From: Mesorhizobium sp. LSHC420B00
GTDB lineage: Bacteria; Pseudomonadota; Alphaproteobacteria; Rhizobiales; Rhizobiaceae
Assembly: GCF_000503055.1 (NCBI RefSeq)
Contig: NZ_AYVY01000009.1
Coordinates: forward strand, 212,366-259,976
Length of the DNA stretch: 47,611 bases
Direction: 5' to 3'
Below are positions 15,462 through 24,711 of the stretch, in pieces. The first letter of the stretch is position 1. Each line of letters starts with the position of its first letter. Under the pieces are notes generated by a model. That model worked only from the letters and a program-made list of their open reading frames with translations, had not been told where the DNA came from and searched no databases. Both the position numbers and the translations under genes were made by a program.

Positions 15462-16334
15462 TCAGCTCAGTGGTTTTTCACCGATGGTCAGTGAGACCTC
15501 ACGGTTCTCGCCGCCGCGCACCACGCCGAGTGTCACCAAGGCACCGGCGCTGTCCGGCCCGAGCTTGCGGATCAGCTCGCGCGGGCCATGCACCGTCTCT
15601 GCGTTCCACGATACGATGATGTCGCCGAGACTGAGACCGGCGGCTTTCGCCGGGCCGCTATCGTCAAGGCTCATCACCATGGCGCCCTGTGTATCACCAT
15701 TGCGGACCGGATGCAGGCCGGCACCAAGATAGCCCCTCGCCACATGACCCTTCTCGCGCAGCGTCGTGACTGCCCGCTCGATCGTTTCGTAAGGCATGAC
15801 CAGCGCCCGCCGGCGTGGCCCGAACAGCAGCATGCCGATCAGTCCGCCCTTGGCGTCGAGCACAGGGCCGCCCTCGAAACGGCCGCCGGCATTGACGGCA
15901 AGGTTGATGCGCCGGTCGATCGTGCCGCCGCGCATTGAACGCCAGGCCGGGCCGACCTCGCCGACCGTGCCGAAGGTAGCGAGCGAGGTGCCGTCGCTAT
16001 TGCCCGCGACGATCGCCAGATTGCCCGGCCGCACTGCATCCGCCTTCACCAGGGACGGCACGCTTGGTGCGCCGGTGGGTTTCAAAACGGCCGTGCCGGT
16101 GGACGGGTCGCGGCCGACCAGCTCGGCCTTGACGGTTTCGCCCGAAGGAAACGTCAGCTCGATCTCCTCGCCGGCCTCGACCGCCTCCTCGGCAGTGACG
16201 AAATAGCCGTCCTGCCAGTGGAAAGCGGTAGACGTGCGGTGGTGGTGCGTCGCGAAGCTGGCCGTCGCTGGAGCCGCGGCTGCGGCGATGTCGGCAATGG
16301 CGTCGGAAAATGTGCTCAGATTGAAATCGCTCAT
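15462..16334 (-). CDS. HtrA/DegP-like PDZ protein lacking the catalytic triad (pseudoprotease)
   Basis: The 290-residue protein is laid out like an S1C serine protease followed by a PDZ domain, but the catalytic residues are gone. The position of the His reads YFVTAEEAVEAG instead of VTNFHVV. The Asp motif reads DPSTGTAVLK instead of D-x-DIAVL, and the Ser motif reads GGRFEGGPVLD instead of GNSGGPL. The PDZ domain, about residues 195-285, is intact (GYLGAGLHPV, MVMSLDDSGPAKAAGLSLGD, REVSLTIG). There is no signal peptide, so it is probably cytoplasmic. I chose the ATG at 16334, where homology begins; the longer frame to 16490 is unsupported. It is divergent from an intact homologue and in an operon with a LuxR regulator. 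It could act as a scaffold, inhibitor or sensor. Confidence 0.82.
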   Translation of the reverse strand: MSDFNLSTFSDAIADIAAAAAPATASFATHHHRTSTAFHWQDGYFVTAEEAVEAGEEIELTFPSGETVKAELVGRDPSTGTAVLKPTGAPSVPSLVKADAVRPGNLAIVAGNSDGTSLATFGTVGEVGPAWRSMRGGTIDRRINLAVNAGGRFEGGPVLDAKGGLIGMLLFGPRRRALVMPYETIERAVTTLREKGHVARGYLGAGLHPVRNGDTQGAMVMSLDDSGPAKAAGLSLGDIIVSWNAETVHGPRELIRKLGPDSAGALVTLGVVRGGENREVSLTIGEKPLS

Positions 16335-16509
16335 GACTTGTCTCCTGGGTTCCTCGTGACCCAGATATCGCCCGGCAGGGCGTTGGCGGATACTCGCCTG
16401 ACGGCTAGTTGGGCGTTTGACTGGCCATCTGGTCAGGTCGCGGCCGGTCCGGCCGCTCCGCACATATAGGCATTGTTCATCTTGTTCCAAAAGCTACGGA
16501 GCCCCGCAG

Positions 16510-17460
16510 ATGGCCCTGCCCGCCCAGCAATTGCAATATGACGATGCCCTTCTCGATGCCTATTCGGCGACGGTCGCCGATGCCGTCGACCGCATCGGGC
16601 CCGCCGTCTGCCGCATCGAGCGTGTCGGTGGCCCGGGCGGCCATGGCTCAGGCTTCGTCATCGCGCCGGACGGGCTGGTCGTCACCAACTTCCACGTCGT
16701 CGGCGATGCGCGCAGTGTGCGCGTGTCGATGCCGGACGGCGCCTCCAGGGAAGGCCGCGTGCTCGGCCGCGACCCCGACACCGACATTGCGCTGGTGCGC
16801 GCCGACGGCAACTTTGCCGACGTTGCGCCGCTTGGCGATTCCAAGCGTTTGAGGCGCGGCCAGATTGCAATTGCCATCGGCAACCCGCTCGGCTTCGAAT
16901 GGACCGTCACCACCGGCGTCGTCTCGGCGCTCGGCCGCTCGATGCGTGCCTCCACCGGCCGGCTGATCGACGACGTCATCCAGACTGACGCCGCGCTCAA
17001 CCCCGGCAATTCCGGCGGACCGCTGGTGTCCTCGGCCGGCGAGGTGATCGGCGTCAACACCGCGATGATCCACGGAGCGCAAGGCATCGCGTTCGCGGTT
17101 GCCTCCAACACCGCCAATTTCGTCATCTCGGAGATCATCCGCTTCGGCCGCGTGCGCCGCGCCTTCATCGGCGTTTCCGCCGACACCACCAACCTGCCGC
17201 GCCGCGCAGCACTCTTGTCGCAAGTGTCGAGCAGCACGGCGGTGCGCCTGCGCAGCGTCGAGAAGAACAGCCCGGCGGACAAGGCCGGCCTCAGGGAAGG
17301 CGACATTATTGCCGCCATCGACGGCCGCCCGGTCACCGGCGTCGACGATCTTGTGCGCATGCTCGACGCCGAGCGCATCGGCCGCGAGACACTGTGCACG
17401 GTGGTGCGCCGCTCCGGCATTGCCCAGGTCACGGTGATGCCGTTGGCGAGGGCAAGCTAG
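16510..17460 (+). CDS. HtrA/DegP-like S1C serine protease with PDZ domain
   Basis: The 316-residue protein carries a complete trypsin-like triad: His in [12 protein letters not shown], Asp in [12 protein letters not shown] and Ser in [12 protein letters not shown]. One PDZ domain follows ([20 protein letters not shown], then [20 protein letters not shown]). It lacks the usual signal peptide: the start [19 protein letters not shown] is hydrophilic, so a cytoplasmic location or unusual export is likely. The ATG at 16510 follows an ACGGAG. It is transcribed away from the catalytically dead homologue, and the 175-base gap between them probably holds both promoters. Its stop codon shares the palindrome CTAG with the stop of the convergent VOC gene. 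Confidence 0.88.
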   Translation: MALPAQQLQYDDALLDAYSATVADAVDRIGPAVCRIERVGGPGGHGSGFVIAPDGLVVTNFHVVGDARSVRVSMPDGASREGRVLGRDPDTDIALVRADGNFADVAPLGDSKRLRRGQIAIAIGNPLGFEWTVTTGVVSALGRSMRASTGRLIDDVIQTDAALNPGNSGGPLVSSAGEVIGVNTAMIHGAQGIAFAVASNTANFVISEIIRFGRVRRAFIGVSADTTNLPRRAALLSQVSSSTAVRLRSVEKNSPADKAGLREGDIIAAIDGRPVTGVDDLVRMLDAERIGRETLCTVVRRSGIAQVTVMPLARAS

Positions 17461-17882
17461 CTCGCTGCAGCACCCTGCGCATATTGCGCCAGGAATTCCG
17501 GGCTCGGCGGGATCGGCCTGATCACGTCGATCAGCACGCCGTTGGGATCCTTGGTGATGAAATGGCGCTGGCCGAAGGGTTCGTCGCGCAGCGTTAGCAG
17601 GATCGGCAGGCCGGCGGCGGTGATCCACTCATAGACGGCATCCGGGTCCCTGACCTCGAAATTGATCAGCACGCCAGACGCGCGGCCCCGCCCCTCCTCC
17701 GGGATCGTCTCATGATCGCCCTGGACGATGCCGAGGTTGACGCGGCGATCTTCGGCTGAGCGCAGATGGATGTACCAGTCGGCCTCGAACAGCGGCTTGA
17801 AGCCGAAATGCGCGACATAAAAGGCTGCAGTGCCGGCAACATCGCCCGTCATCAGCACCGGATAATAGCTCGTCGTCCTCAT
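17457..17882 (-). CDS. VOC (glyoxalase/bleomycin-resistance) family protein
   Basis: The 141-residue vicinal-oxygen-chelate fold protein begins [20 protein letters not shown], with a second repeat half ending [20 protein letters not shown]. The D-P-N-G turn and surrounding strands are typical of small VOC proteins. Substrate is unknown. The start at 17882 has GGAGAAGG upstream. It is divergently transcribed from a TetR regulator across a gap holding two operator-like palindromes, so it is most likely the regulator's target. Its last codon overlaps the end of the protease gene on the other strand. Confidence 0.82.
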   Translation of the reverse strand: MRTTSYYPVLMTGDVAGTAAFYVAHFGFKPLFEADWYIHLRSAEDRRVNLGIVQGDHETIPEEGRGRASGVLINFEVRDPDAVYEWITAAGLPILLTLRDEPFGQRHFITKDPNGVLIDVIRPIPPSPEFLAQYAQGAAAS

Positions 17883-17903
17883 CTTTCCTTCTCCCGGCGA
17901 ACA

Positions 17904-17949
17904 ACATACAATCTGCATGTAAATGTAACTAACATACAGGCTGAATGTA
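17904..17949. promoter_or_regulatory. Pair of TetR operators in the VOC-tetR gap
   Basis: Two copies of an imperfect palindrome, ACATACAATCTGCATGTA (17904-17921) and ACATACAGGCTGAATGTA (17932-17949), stand 28 bp centre to centre, on nearly the same DNA face. The second runs into the tetR start codon. They probably repress both genes. Confidence 0.75.
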
Positions 17950-18548
17950 TGCAACAGCGATCCGCTCGCCGCTCCAACCGTGATCGCACCGAAGCGACAC
18001 GCGCCGAGCTCATCGCCGCGGCGCGAAAACTGTTCACCGAAAAATCCTATGCCGAGACCAGCACACCCGAGATCGTCGCCGCTGCCGGCGTAACGCGCGG
18101 CGCGCTTTATCATCACTTTGCAGACAAGCAGGCGCTGTTTGCCGCTGTGGTCGAACAGGAGGCGCAAGCCGTGGCGGAAGAGATCGAACGCGCGTCGCCG
18201 CCTTCGCTATTTGCCCGCGATGCGCTGATTGCCGGCTCGGATGCCTATCTGGCTGCCATGCGCGCCCCCGGCCGAACTCGGCTCTTGCTGCTTGATGGCC
18301 CCGCCGTGCTCGGCCGCGCCGCCATGGATGCGATCGACAATCGCCATGGCAACCGTTCGCTGCGTGAGGGCCTTGTTGCCGCGATGCGCTCGCACTCTAT
18401 GACGAGATTGCCTGTGGAAGCTCTGACCGCTTTGCTCGCCGCTGCCTTCGACCGCGCAGCGCTCGCCATTGAAGCTGGAGCATCGATCGAGGACTATCGC
18501 GCCGTTCTCATCGCGCTGATCGACGGTCTGTCTCCGGCTCCTCCTTAG
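17949..18548 (+). CDS. TetR-family transcriptional regulator
   Basis: The 199-residue repressor has the usual TetR N-terminal domain, about residues 15-60: [20 protein letters not shown], then the recognition helix [20 protein letters not shown]. The C-terminal ligand domain is helical and variable ([20 protein letters not shown]). The ATG at 17949 lies inside the second operator copy, which points to autoregulation. A longer upstream reading would run through the operators and is rejected. The 3' end overlaps the convergent LysR gene by 41 bases. The divergent VOC gene is the likely target; the ligand is unknown. Confidence 0.88.
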   Translation: MQQRSARRSNRDRTEATRAELIAAARKLFTEKSYAETSTPEIVAAAGVTRGALYHHFADKQALFAAVVEQEAQAVAEEIERASPPSLFARDALIAGSDAYLAAMRAPGRTRLLLLDGPAVLGRAAMDAIDNRHGNRSLREGLVAAMRSHSMTRLPVEALTALLAAAFDRAALAIEAGASIEDYRAVLIALIDGLSPAPP

Positions 18549-19464
18549 GCACCTCACCCGGCTCGAATTCGTTGAAACAACCAAGCTGGCGCTTGAACTG
18601 ATCGATCAGCCAGGCGGCCGCCGGTTTCGGGCTGCGATCGGCGCGGTGCATGGCATAAAGCGGCGAGCGGACTTCGCTGTAAGGCTCGAGATCGAGTTCG
18701 ACGAGCCGGCCGTTCGCCAGATCATCGGCAATCAGCCATCGCGGCAGCCCGCCCCAGCCCAGCCCCTCGCGCATCAGCACGTGCTTGGTGCGCACATCCG
18801 TCAGCCGCCAAGTGCGGTAGGCGAAGACGCCATAGTCGCGCCCGCGCGTACGCTCGGACTGGTCCGAGACGACCAGTTGGATGTGTTCGCGGACATCCTC
18901 CAGCGCCACTGGTCTGGGCAGCAGCGCCAGCGGGTGATCAGGCGCTGCGGCCGGCACCAGGGAGAAGAAACCGATGCGCAGCAGATTCACGTCCGCCTCG
19001 CCCAGAAGCCCTCCGATGCCGAGATCGGCCTGTCCGCGGACAACATGATCGAGGATAAGGCCAAGCGAGCCGATATGCAGACGCAGTGTCACGGCCGGAA
19101 ACTGCACCTCGAATGCCTTTAGCACCCGAACCAGCACCGGCGACGGTAGCGTCACGTCGACCGACAGCGCAACTTCCGCCTCCAATCCCTGCCGATATCC
19201 GTCGATACGCGAGCGGATGCGTTGCAGCACGCCGACCATGCGCCGCGCATCTTCCAGCGTCGCCTTGCCGACATCGGTCAGTTGCGGCTCACGCGTGCCC
19301 TCACGCTCAAACAGCTTCAGCCCAAGCTGCGCTTCGAGGTTGGCAATGGCGTAGCTGATGACCGACTGCGCGCGGTTGAGCTTACGGCCGGCAGCCGAGA
19401 AGGAACCGGTGTCGGCCACCGCAACCAGGATCTGCAGTTGGTCAAGCGTCGGGTTGGGCTGCAT
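18508..19464 (-). CDS. LysR-family transcriptional regulator
   Basis: The 318-residue regulator has an N-terminal winged helix-turn-helix, about residues 5-64: LDQLQILVAVADTGSFSAAG, then LNRAQSVISYAIANLEAQLG and LKLFEREGTREPQLT. The remainder is a periplasmic-binding-protein-like effector domain (ALSVDVTLPSPVLVRVLKAF, GQADLGIGGL). It is divergent from the azoreductase gene with a 109-base gap containing a LysR-type box, so it most likely controls that gene and itself. The effector is not deducible. The C-terminal tail after about residue 295 is charged and overlaps the tetR gene on the opposite strand. Confidence 0.88.
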   Translation of the reverse strand: MQPNPTLDQLQILVAVADTGSFSAAGRKLNRAQSVISYAIANLEAQLGLKLFEREGTREPQLTDVGKATLEDARRMVGVLQRIRSRIDGYRQGLEAEVALSVDVTLPSPVLVRVLKAFEVQFPAVTLRLHIGSLGLILDHVVRGQADLGIGGLLGEADVNLLRIGFFSLVPAAAPDHPLALLPRPVALEDVREHIQLVVSDQSERTRGRDYGVFAYRTWRLTDVRTKHVLMREGLGWGGLPRWLIADDLANGRLVELDLEPYSEVRSPLYAMHRADRSPKPAAAWLIDQFKRQLGCFNEFEPGEVPKEEPETDRRSAR

Positions 19465-19470
19465 CTTTCA

Positions 19471-19489
19471 ATCCACAATTTAGATGGAT
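19471..19489. promoter_or_regulatory. Candidate LysR-binding box
   Basis: ATCCA (19471-19475) is mirrored by TGGAT (19485-19489) around an AT-rich nine-base centre, just upstream of the lysR start and 85 bases before azoR. LysR boxes are typically short, spaced inverted repeats in such divergent gaps. Confidence 0.45.
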
Positions 19490-19573
19490 CATATACAAAA
19501 TATACCAGTTTTTCAAATGGGTCTGCGCACACATATTTGCCGGGAGATTTTAATCCAACCCTGGAGAGTCACC

Positions 19574-20218
19574 ATGTCCATCCTTCTTGTCACATCCAGC
19601 CCACGCGGCGCCGCCTCGCACTCGACCCGCGTCGCCAACGAACTCGCCGACAAACTGCTTGCCGCCGATCCTTCGGCCAAGCTTGTCGCCCGCGACCTCG
19701 TCGCCAACCCGCTGCCGCATATCGACCCCGACTATTCGACCGGCATCTATACGCCGGCCGAAGCGCGCACCCAGCGCCAGGCTGAGGTCGTCGGCGTTTC
19801 CGATACTGTACTGGACGAGCTGTTTGCGGCCGACACCGTCATTCTCGCCACTGGCTTCATCAACTTCAACATCTCGTCGACGCTGAAATCCTGGGTCGAC
19901 CACGTCGCCCGCTCCGGCAAAACCTTTGCTTATGGCGATGCTGGCCCGAAAGGCCTCGTCACCGGCAAGAAAGTCTATATCGTGCTGGCCTCGGGCGGCA
20001 TCTATTCCGAAGGTGCAGCCGTGCAGTTCGATCATGCCATTCCCTACCTGCGCAGCGTGCTCGGCTTTCTCGGCATGACCGATGTGGAGGTCATCCGCAT
20101 CGAAGGAGTCGGCATGGGCGCCGATGCGGTAGCAGCAGCGCTGGCCAAGGCCTCGACCAAGGTCGACGCCATTGTGGCTGCAACCGGAAGCGCCGAGCGC
20201 GTCGCCGCCGCGGCGTAA
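19574..20218 (+). CDS. azoR: FMN-dependent NADH-azoreductase
   Basis: AzoR is a cytoplasmic flavodoxin-fold enzyme that reduces quinones and azo compounds with NADH, protecting against thiol and electrophile stress. The 214 residues begin MSILLVTSSPRGAASHSTRV, the FMN phosphate loop of the family. It continues with FINFNISSTLKSWVDHVARS and YIVLASGGIYSE, both diagnostic. The ATG at 19574 follows GGAGAG, and the longer frame is not needed. The divergent LysR regulator probably activates it in response to a substrate, an arrangement common for quinone reductases. A terminator follows at 20241. Confidence 0.9.
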   Translation: MSILLVTSSPRGAASHSTRVANELADKLLAADPSAKLVARDLVANPLPHIDPDYSTGIYTPAEARTQRQAEVVGVSDTVLDELFAADTVILATGFINFNISSTLKSWVDHVARSGKTFAYGDAGPKGLVTGKKVYIVLASGGIYSEGAAVQFDHAIPYLRSVLGFLGMTDVEVIRIEGVGMGADAVAAALAKASTKVDAIVAATGSAERVAAAA

Positions 20219-20240
20219 AGCCAGCATCGTTTGAATTGAA

Positions 20241-20269
20241 CAAGGGCAGGCGCTCGGTGCCTGCCCTTG
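20241..20269 (+). terminator. Hairpin terminator after azoR
   Basis: CAAGGGCAGGC and GCCTGCCCTTG form an 11-bp stem with a seven-base loop, 22 bases after the azoR stop. Only a weak T-rich tail follows. Confidence 0.7.
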
Positions 20270-20347
20270 CTGTCGTTGGCGACAACCTATTGTGGTGGGC
20301 CAACAACTGCCATTGGTTATTCCGCTTGTCTGCGCTATCGGTCGCGG

Positions 20348-21732
20348 ATGTTCCTGTCCGTTGCCACAACGCACCGTCCGGCCACCGATCTCGGTTTCCT
20401 GCTGCACAAGCATCCCGATCGTTTGCACGAGACCGACCTCTCCTTTGGCAAAGGGTGGCTATTCTATCCCGAAGCGACCGAAGAGCGTTGCGAGGCAGCA
20501 CTCCTGCTCGATGTCGACCCGATAGGGCTAGTGCGCGGCAAGGGGCGGGCGGAAGGCTTGCTGGACCAATATGTGAACGACCGGCCTTACGCGGCATCGT
20601 CTTTCCTGTCCGTGGCGCTAAACAAAATGCTGCGGACGGCGATGACCGGAATGTCAAAGGAGCGCCAGGAACTGGCTAGCGGCGAACTGCCGCTGGAGGC
20701 AGTCGTGACTCCACTGCCGATGCGCGCGGCGGTGAGGCTCTGGTTCGAAGCCTGTTCGAACCCTTGGGCTGGACAGTCGATCTGACGCCAATCGAGGGAA
20801 TCGGGTCTGGTGCAGGCGAGTCCCGGTACGGCCATCTGAAGCTGACCGGCACGGGCCGGCTCAGCGCCTTGTTGAACCACCTCTACGTACTGATCCCGGT
20901 GATGGACGATGCCAAGCATTATTGGGTCGGCGAAGCAGAGGTCGACAAGCTGCTGTCCAAGGGAGAGGGCTGGCTGGAAAAACATCCCGCCAAGGACCTG
21001 ATAGTTCGCCGATACTTGCGCAACCGCGGTGCCTTGGCCCGCATCGCTCTGGAACGACTGGTTCCTGAAACGGCCAGGGAGACTTTGCCGCCCGAACTGC
21101 GTGTCACACCTGAGGAAGCGCTGGAGACGCCGATCCGGCTCAACGATCTGCGCATGGAAGCTGTTGTCCGAGCCATCCAGGCAACGGGTGCAACCACGGT
21201 TGCGGACCTGGGATGCGGCGAAGGCAAGCTACTTTATCGGCTCGTGCGCGAGCGATGGGTCCATAAGCTGTTCGGGTTGGATCCAGCGGCACGCGAACTG
21301 GAATGGGCTGCAAAGCGTCTCAAGCTGAACGAGTTTGGCGGGCCGCCGGGGGGCCGGGTTACGCTGCTGCACGGATCTCTGACATACCGGGACGGCCGCT
21401 GGGCGGCAGCCGACGTCGCCGTGCTGGTCGAGGTCATCGAGCATCTCGACGAGGACAGGCTGCCCCTGGTCGAACGCATCGTTTTCGGCGAGACGGCGCC
21501 TAAATCCGTCATCGTGACCACTCCGAACGCGGACTACAACGCTCTGTTTCCCAGATTGGCCCCTGGCGCATTTCGCCATCCCGATCACCGTTTCGAATGG
21601 AGCCGGGCTCAGTTCGAAACCTGGGCGGCCAAAATCGGTGAGATCTATGGCTATGCAGCCACCTTCAGCGGTATCGGAGCCCAGGATTCTACCCTCGGCG
21701 CGCCCACGCAGATGGCGGTGTTCACCCGATGA
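20348..21732 (+). pseudogene. hen1: Hen1-type RNA 3'-terminal 2'-O-methyltransferase, frameshifted
   Basis: Bacterial Hen1 methylates the 2'-OH at the 3' end of cut RNAs before the partner Pnkp reseals them, making the repaired RNA resistant to repeat cutting. The N-terminal domain reads MFLSVATTHRPATDLGFLLH, DVDPIGLVRGKG and LDQYVNDRPYAASSFLSVA, all typical. The frame then fails near 20722-20728, where the DNA has a GC dinucleotide more than the conserved MRGGEAL reading needs. The second frame continues at once with SLFEPLGWTVD and YVLIPVMDDAKHYWVGE. The methyltransferase domain has the AdoMet site TVADLGCGEGKLLYRLVRE and the metal-binding ending EVIEHLDEDRLP. Without the shift the protein would be about 460 residues, the family length. 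The stop overlaps the pnkp start (ATGA). Confidence 0.85.
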
Positions 21733-24300
21733 GAGAACTGGACAAGACCGATCTCGCCATTCCTGACTTTGCCCTCGTCGTGCTGATCGGCTCGACCGGA
21801 TCGGGCAAGTCGACTTTCGCGGCCAGGCATTTTCTGCCGACCGAGATCATCTCCTCGGATCAGTGCCGGGCGCTGGTCTCCGACGATGAGACCGACCAGG
21901 ACGTCTCTGCAGATGCCTTCGATCTGGTGCGCGAAATAGCCGGCAAGCGGCTTAAACACCGCAGGCTGGCCGTCATCGACGCCACCAACGTGCGAGCCGC
22001 CGACCGCAAGGCCTGGATTGAGCTGGCGCGCAAGTGGCACGCTTTGCCCGTCGCCGTGGTCCTCGATCCAGGCGTCGAGGTGTGCGTCGCACGCAATGCG
22101 GTGCGAGCCGACCGGCCGGTCGGCGCCGGGGTCGCCCAGCGCATGACAACCGAGATCCGCAAGGGTCTTGGCGGCCTGCAACGCGAGGGCTTCCGCCAGG
22201 TCTGGACGCTTACCAGCGAGGCCAGCATCGACGCGGCCGAGGTGTCGCGGCAGCCGCTATGGACCGACAAGCGCGACGACCACGGCCCGTTCGATATCAT
22301 TGGCGACATCCACGGCTGTTCGGATGAACTTCAGATGCTGCTCGCTCGACTGGGCTACAGCGTCGCCTGGTCTGAACATCAGGGCGACCGAACGGCCACT
22401 GTGATCCCGCCGCAGGGCCGCAAGATCGTCTTTGTCGGCGACCTCGTCGATCGCGGCCCCAACTCGCCCGACGTACTGCGCATCGCCATGAGCATGGTCG
22501 CGGCCGGGACCGCCTATTGTGTCCAGGGCAACCATGAACGCAAACTCGGCCGCTGGCTGGAAGGTCGCAAGGTCACGGTCGCCCACGGCCTCGAGCAGAC
22601 GATAGACCAGTTGAACACGCAGGACCGCGGCCTGCGAGAGGCGCTGCCGGCCTTTCTCGACGGCCTGCGCAGCCACGTCTGGCTGGACGGCGGACACCTC
22701 GCCGTCGCCCACGCCGGTCTCAAGGAGGAAATGATCGGACGCGGCTCCGGCGCCGTGCGCGAGTTCGCTCTGTACGGCGAGACCACAGGCGAGACTGACG
22801 AGTTCGGGCTGCCCGTCCGCGCGGACTGGGCCGCAGCCTACCGTGGCAAGACAGCCGTAATTTATGGACATACGCCAACGCTGTCGGCCGAGTGGGTCAA
22901 CAACACCCTGTGTATCGACACTGGATGCGTGTTCGGCGGCAAGCTGACGGCCTTACGCTGGCCGGAACGCGAACTGGTAGAGGTGCCGGCAATCCAGACA
23001 TGGTCGGAGCCGATACGTCCGCTGGGCGGGTCCTGTCTGGGCAAATCGGCACAGGCCGACGCCGACGGCGTGCTCGATTACCAGGATGTCTCCGGTCGCC
23101 GCTGGATCGAGACCGGGCTGAGGGGCCGGATTGTGGTGGCCGAGGAGAACGCCTCGGCGGCACTGGAAGTGATGAGCCGCTTCGCGCTGTCGCCGCAATG
23201 GCTGATCTATCTGCCGCCGACCATGTCGCCGTCCGAGACCAGCAGCCAACACGGCTGGCTGGAACGTCCGGAAGATGCCTTCGCTTATTTCCGCGAACGC
23301 GACGTCGCCCAGGTCGTGTGCGAGGAAAAGCATATGGGTTCGCGGGCGGTGGTCGCGCTGTGCCGGAACGCGCAGGCGGCGCGCAGCCGGGATCCCGGGC
23401 GACGAGACCGGCGCAATCTGGACCCGCACCGGACGTTCCTTTTTCAACGACGGCACCATGACGGAAGGCCTGCTCGCTCGTCTCCGGGTCGAGGTCGACG
23501 CGGCGGATCTGTGGACGGAATTGAACAGCGACTGGCTGCTGCTGGACACCGAGATAATGCCTTGGTCGGCAAAGGCCGGCAGCCTGATCGAAAGCCAGTA
23601 TGCGCCGGTGGCGACATCCTCAGCCGCCGGTTTCAAGGTCAGCCGCGAGGCGCTAGCCCGTGCGATGGCGCGCGGCGTCGATGCGGCCGGCCTGAACGCA
23701 CGCCTTGAAGACCGGGCCGCCCGTGCGGCTAAATACGCCACGGCCTGGGCGCCTTACGTGTGGCCGGTCTCCTGCGTCGACGACCTTAAGGTCGCGCCTT
23801 TCCACCTGCTCGCCAGCGAGGGACGTGTTTGGTTTGACCAGGATCATGTCTGGCACATGTCGCTCGCGGACCGTCTGGCTGCCCATGTTGGCGTGGTCAC
23901 GCCGACCCGATGGCGTACGGTTGATCTGGCCGACGGCAGCGCGTGTGCGGAGGCTATTGCCTGGTGGGAGGCGCTGACTGGCTCCGGCGGCGAAGGCATG
24001 GTGGTCAAACCACGCGACTTCGTCAGCCGTGGCAAGAAGGGACTCATCCAGCCGGCGCTGAAGGTCCGCGGCCCGGAATATTTGCGCATCATCTATGGTC
24101 CCGAATATGACGCGCCGGACAATCTCATCCGCCTGCGAGAACGCGGCCTGAGCGGCAAGCGCAGCCTGGCACTCAGGGAGTTCGCGCTCGGTCACGAGGC
24201 GCTGACGCGATTTGTCGCCAAGCAGCCGCTACGCCGCGTTCACGAGTGTGTCTTCGCCGTGCTGGCGCTGGAAAGCGAGCCAATCGACCCAAGGCTGTAA
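21729..24300 (+). pseudogene. pnkp: Pnkp RNA repair enzyme (kinase-phosphatase-ligase), frameshifted
   Basis: Bacterial Pnkp heals and seals broken RNA, such as tRNAs cut by ribotoxins, together with Hen1. The first frame, 21729-23708, carries the kinase P-loop LIGSTGSGKSTFAARHF, then a binuclear metallophosphatase (DIIGDIHGCSDEL, FVGDLVDRGPNS, VQGNHERKLG). It then reaches the start of the ligase domain with the adenylation lysine in CEEKHMGSRAVV. Near 23385-23395 homology moves to another frame, GIPGDETGAIWTRTGRSFF, which carries the rest of the ligase including DTEIMPWS and GEGMVVKPRDF to the end at 24300. About 857 residues would be normal. As read, the ligase is cut just after its active-site lysine, so sealing should be lost while kinase and phosphatase may survive. 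A sequencing error is possible. Confidence 0.87.
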
Positions 24301-24307
24301 TAACGAT

Positions 24308-24598
24308 CTACCCGAAGATCTTCTCGCCTTGCTCATCGACCAGCTGGATGCCCTTCTTGATCGAGATGTCGACAGCGTCATCAAGCCCGGCAAAGCGATC
24401 GGCGCGGATGAATTTGTGCTCCTTCATCACGCCGTCGATCTCCTTCGAAACCACGCCGCAGGTCTGGTACTGGCCCTCCGCCTTGTAGGGCGTGGCGCTG
24501 ATCAAAAATCCCTTGTGCTCGATTTGCTTTACCGGCGCCGCTGTCTTTGGCTCAGCGGCTTCGTTGCCGCCGCCGAAAAGACGCTTCAGAAAAGACAT
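24308..24598 (-). CDS. HlyU-family protein
   Basis: The 96-residue protein starts MSFLKRLFGGGNEAAEP at the ATG at 24598. It then has the HlyU core (KQIEHKGFLISATPYKAEGQ, then YQTCGVVSKEIDG and HKFIRADRF), ending ISIKKGIQLVDEQGEKIF. Small proteins carrying this name in Rhizobiales lack a helix-turn-helix and their role is unclear; the Vibrio hemolysin regulator of the same name is a different protein. It converges on the end of pnkp and lies downstream of the padR gene, from which a hairpin separates it. Confidence 0.8.
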   Translation of the reverse strand: MSFLKRLFGGGNEAAEPKTAAPVKQIEHKGFLISATPYKAEGQYQTCGVVSKEIDGVMKEHKFIRADRFAGLDDAVDISIKKGIQLVDEQGEKIFG

Positions 24599-24616
24599 GG
24601 GGTATCCTCCAACGGC

Positions 24617-24653
24617 AATCATCCTGCACCACATAGCGTGGTGCAGGATGATT
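24617..24653. terminator. Perfect 16-bp hairpin between padR and the HlyU-like gene
   Basis: AATCATCCTGCACCAC and its exact complement flank the loop ATAGC. It could end padR transcription on the minus strand, although a T run is lacking there, or belong to a dispersed palindromic repeat. Confidence 0.6.
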
Positions 24654-24711
24654 TTCAGTACCGGTCCTTGGCCGAGCGGGCAAGGGCCGCAGCTGGCTTG
24701 GCACTCAGGGG

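Noticed and set aside
17766..17948. Longer TetR start
   Set aside because: The extra 61 codons would run through the VOC gene start and both operators.
20720..20790. Programmed frameshift in hen1
   Set aside because: There is no slippery heptamer or obvious stimulating structure. A 2-bp gain in a GCGCGC run is the simpler explanation.
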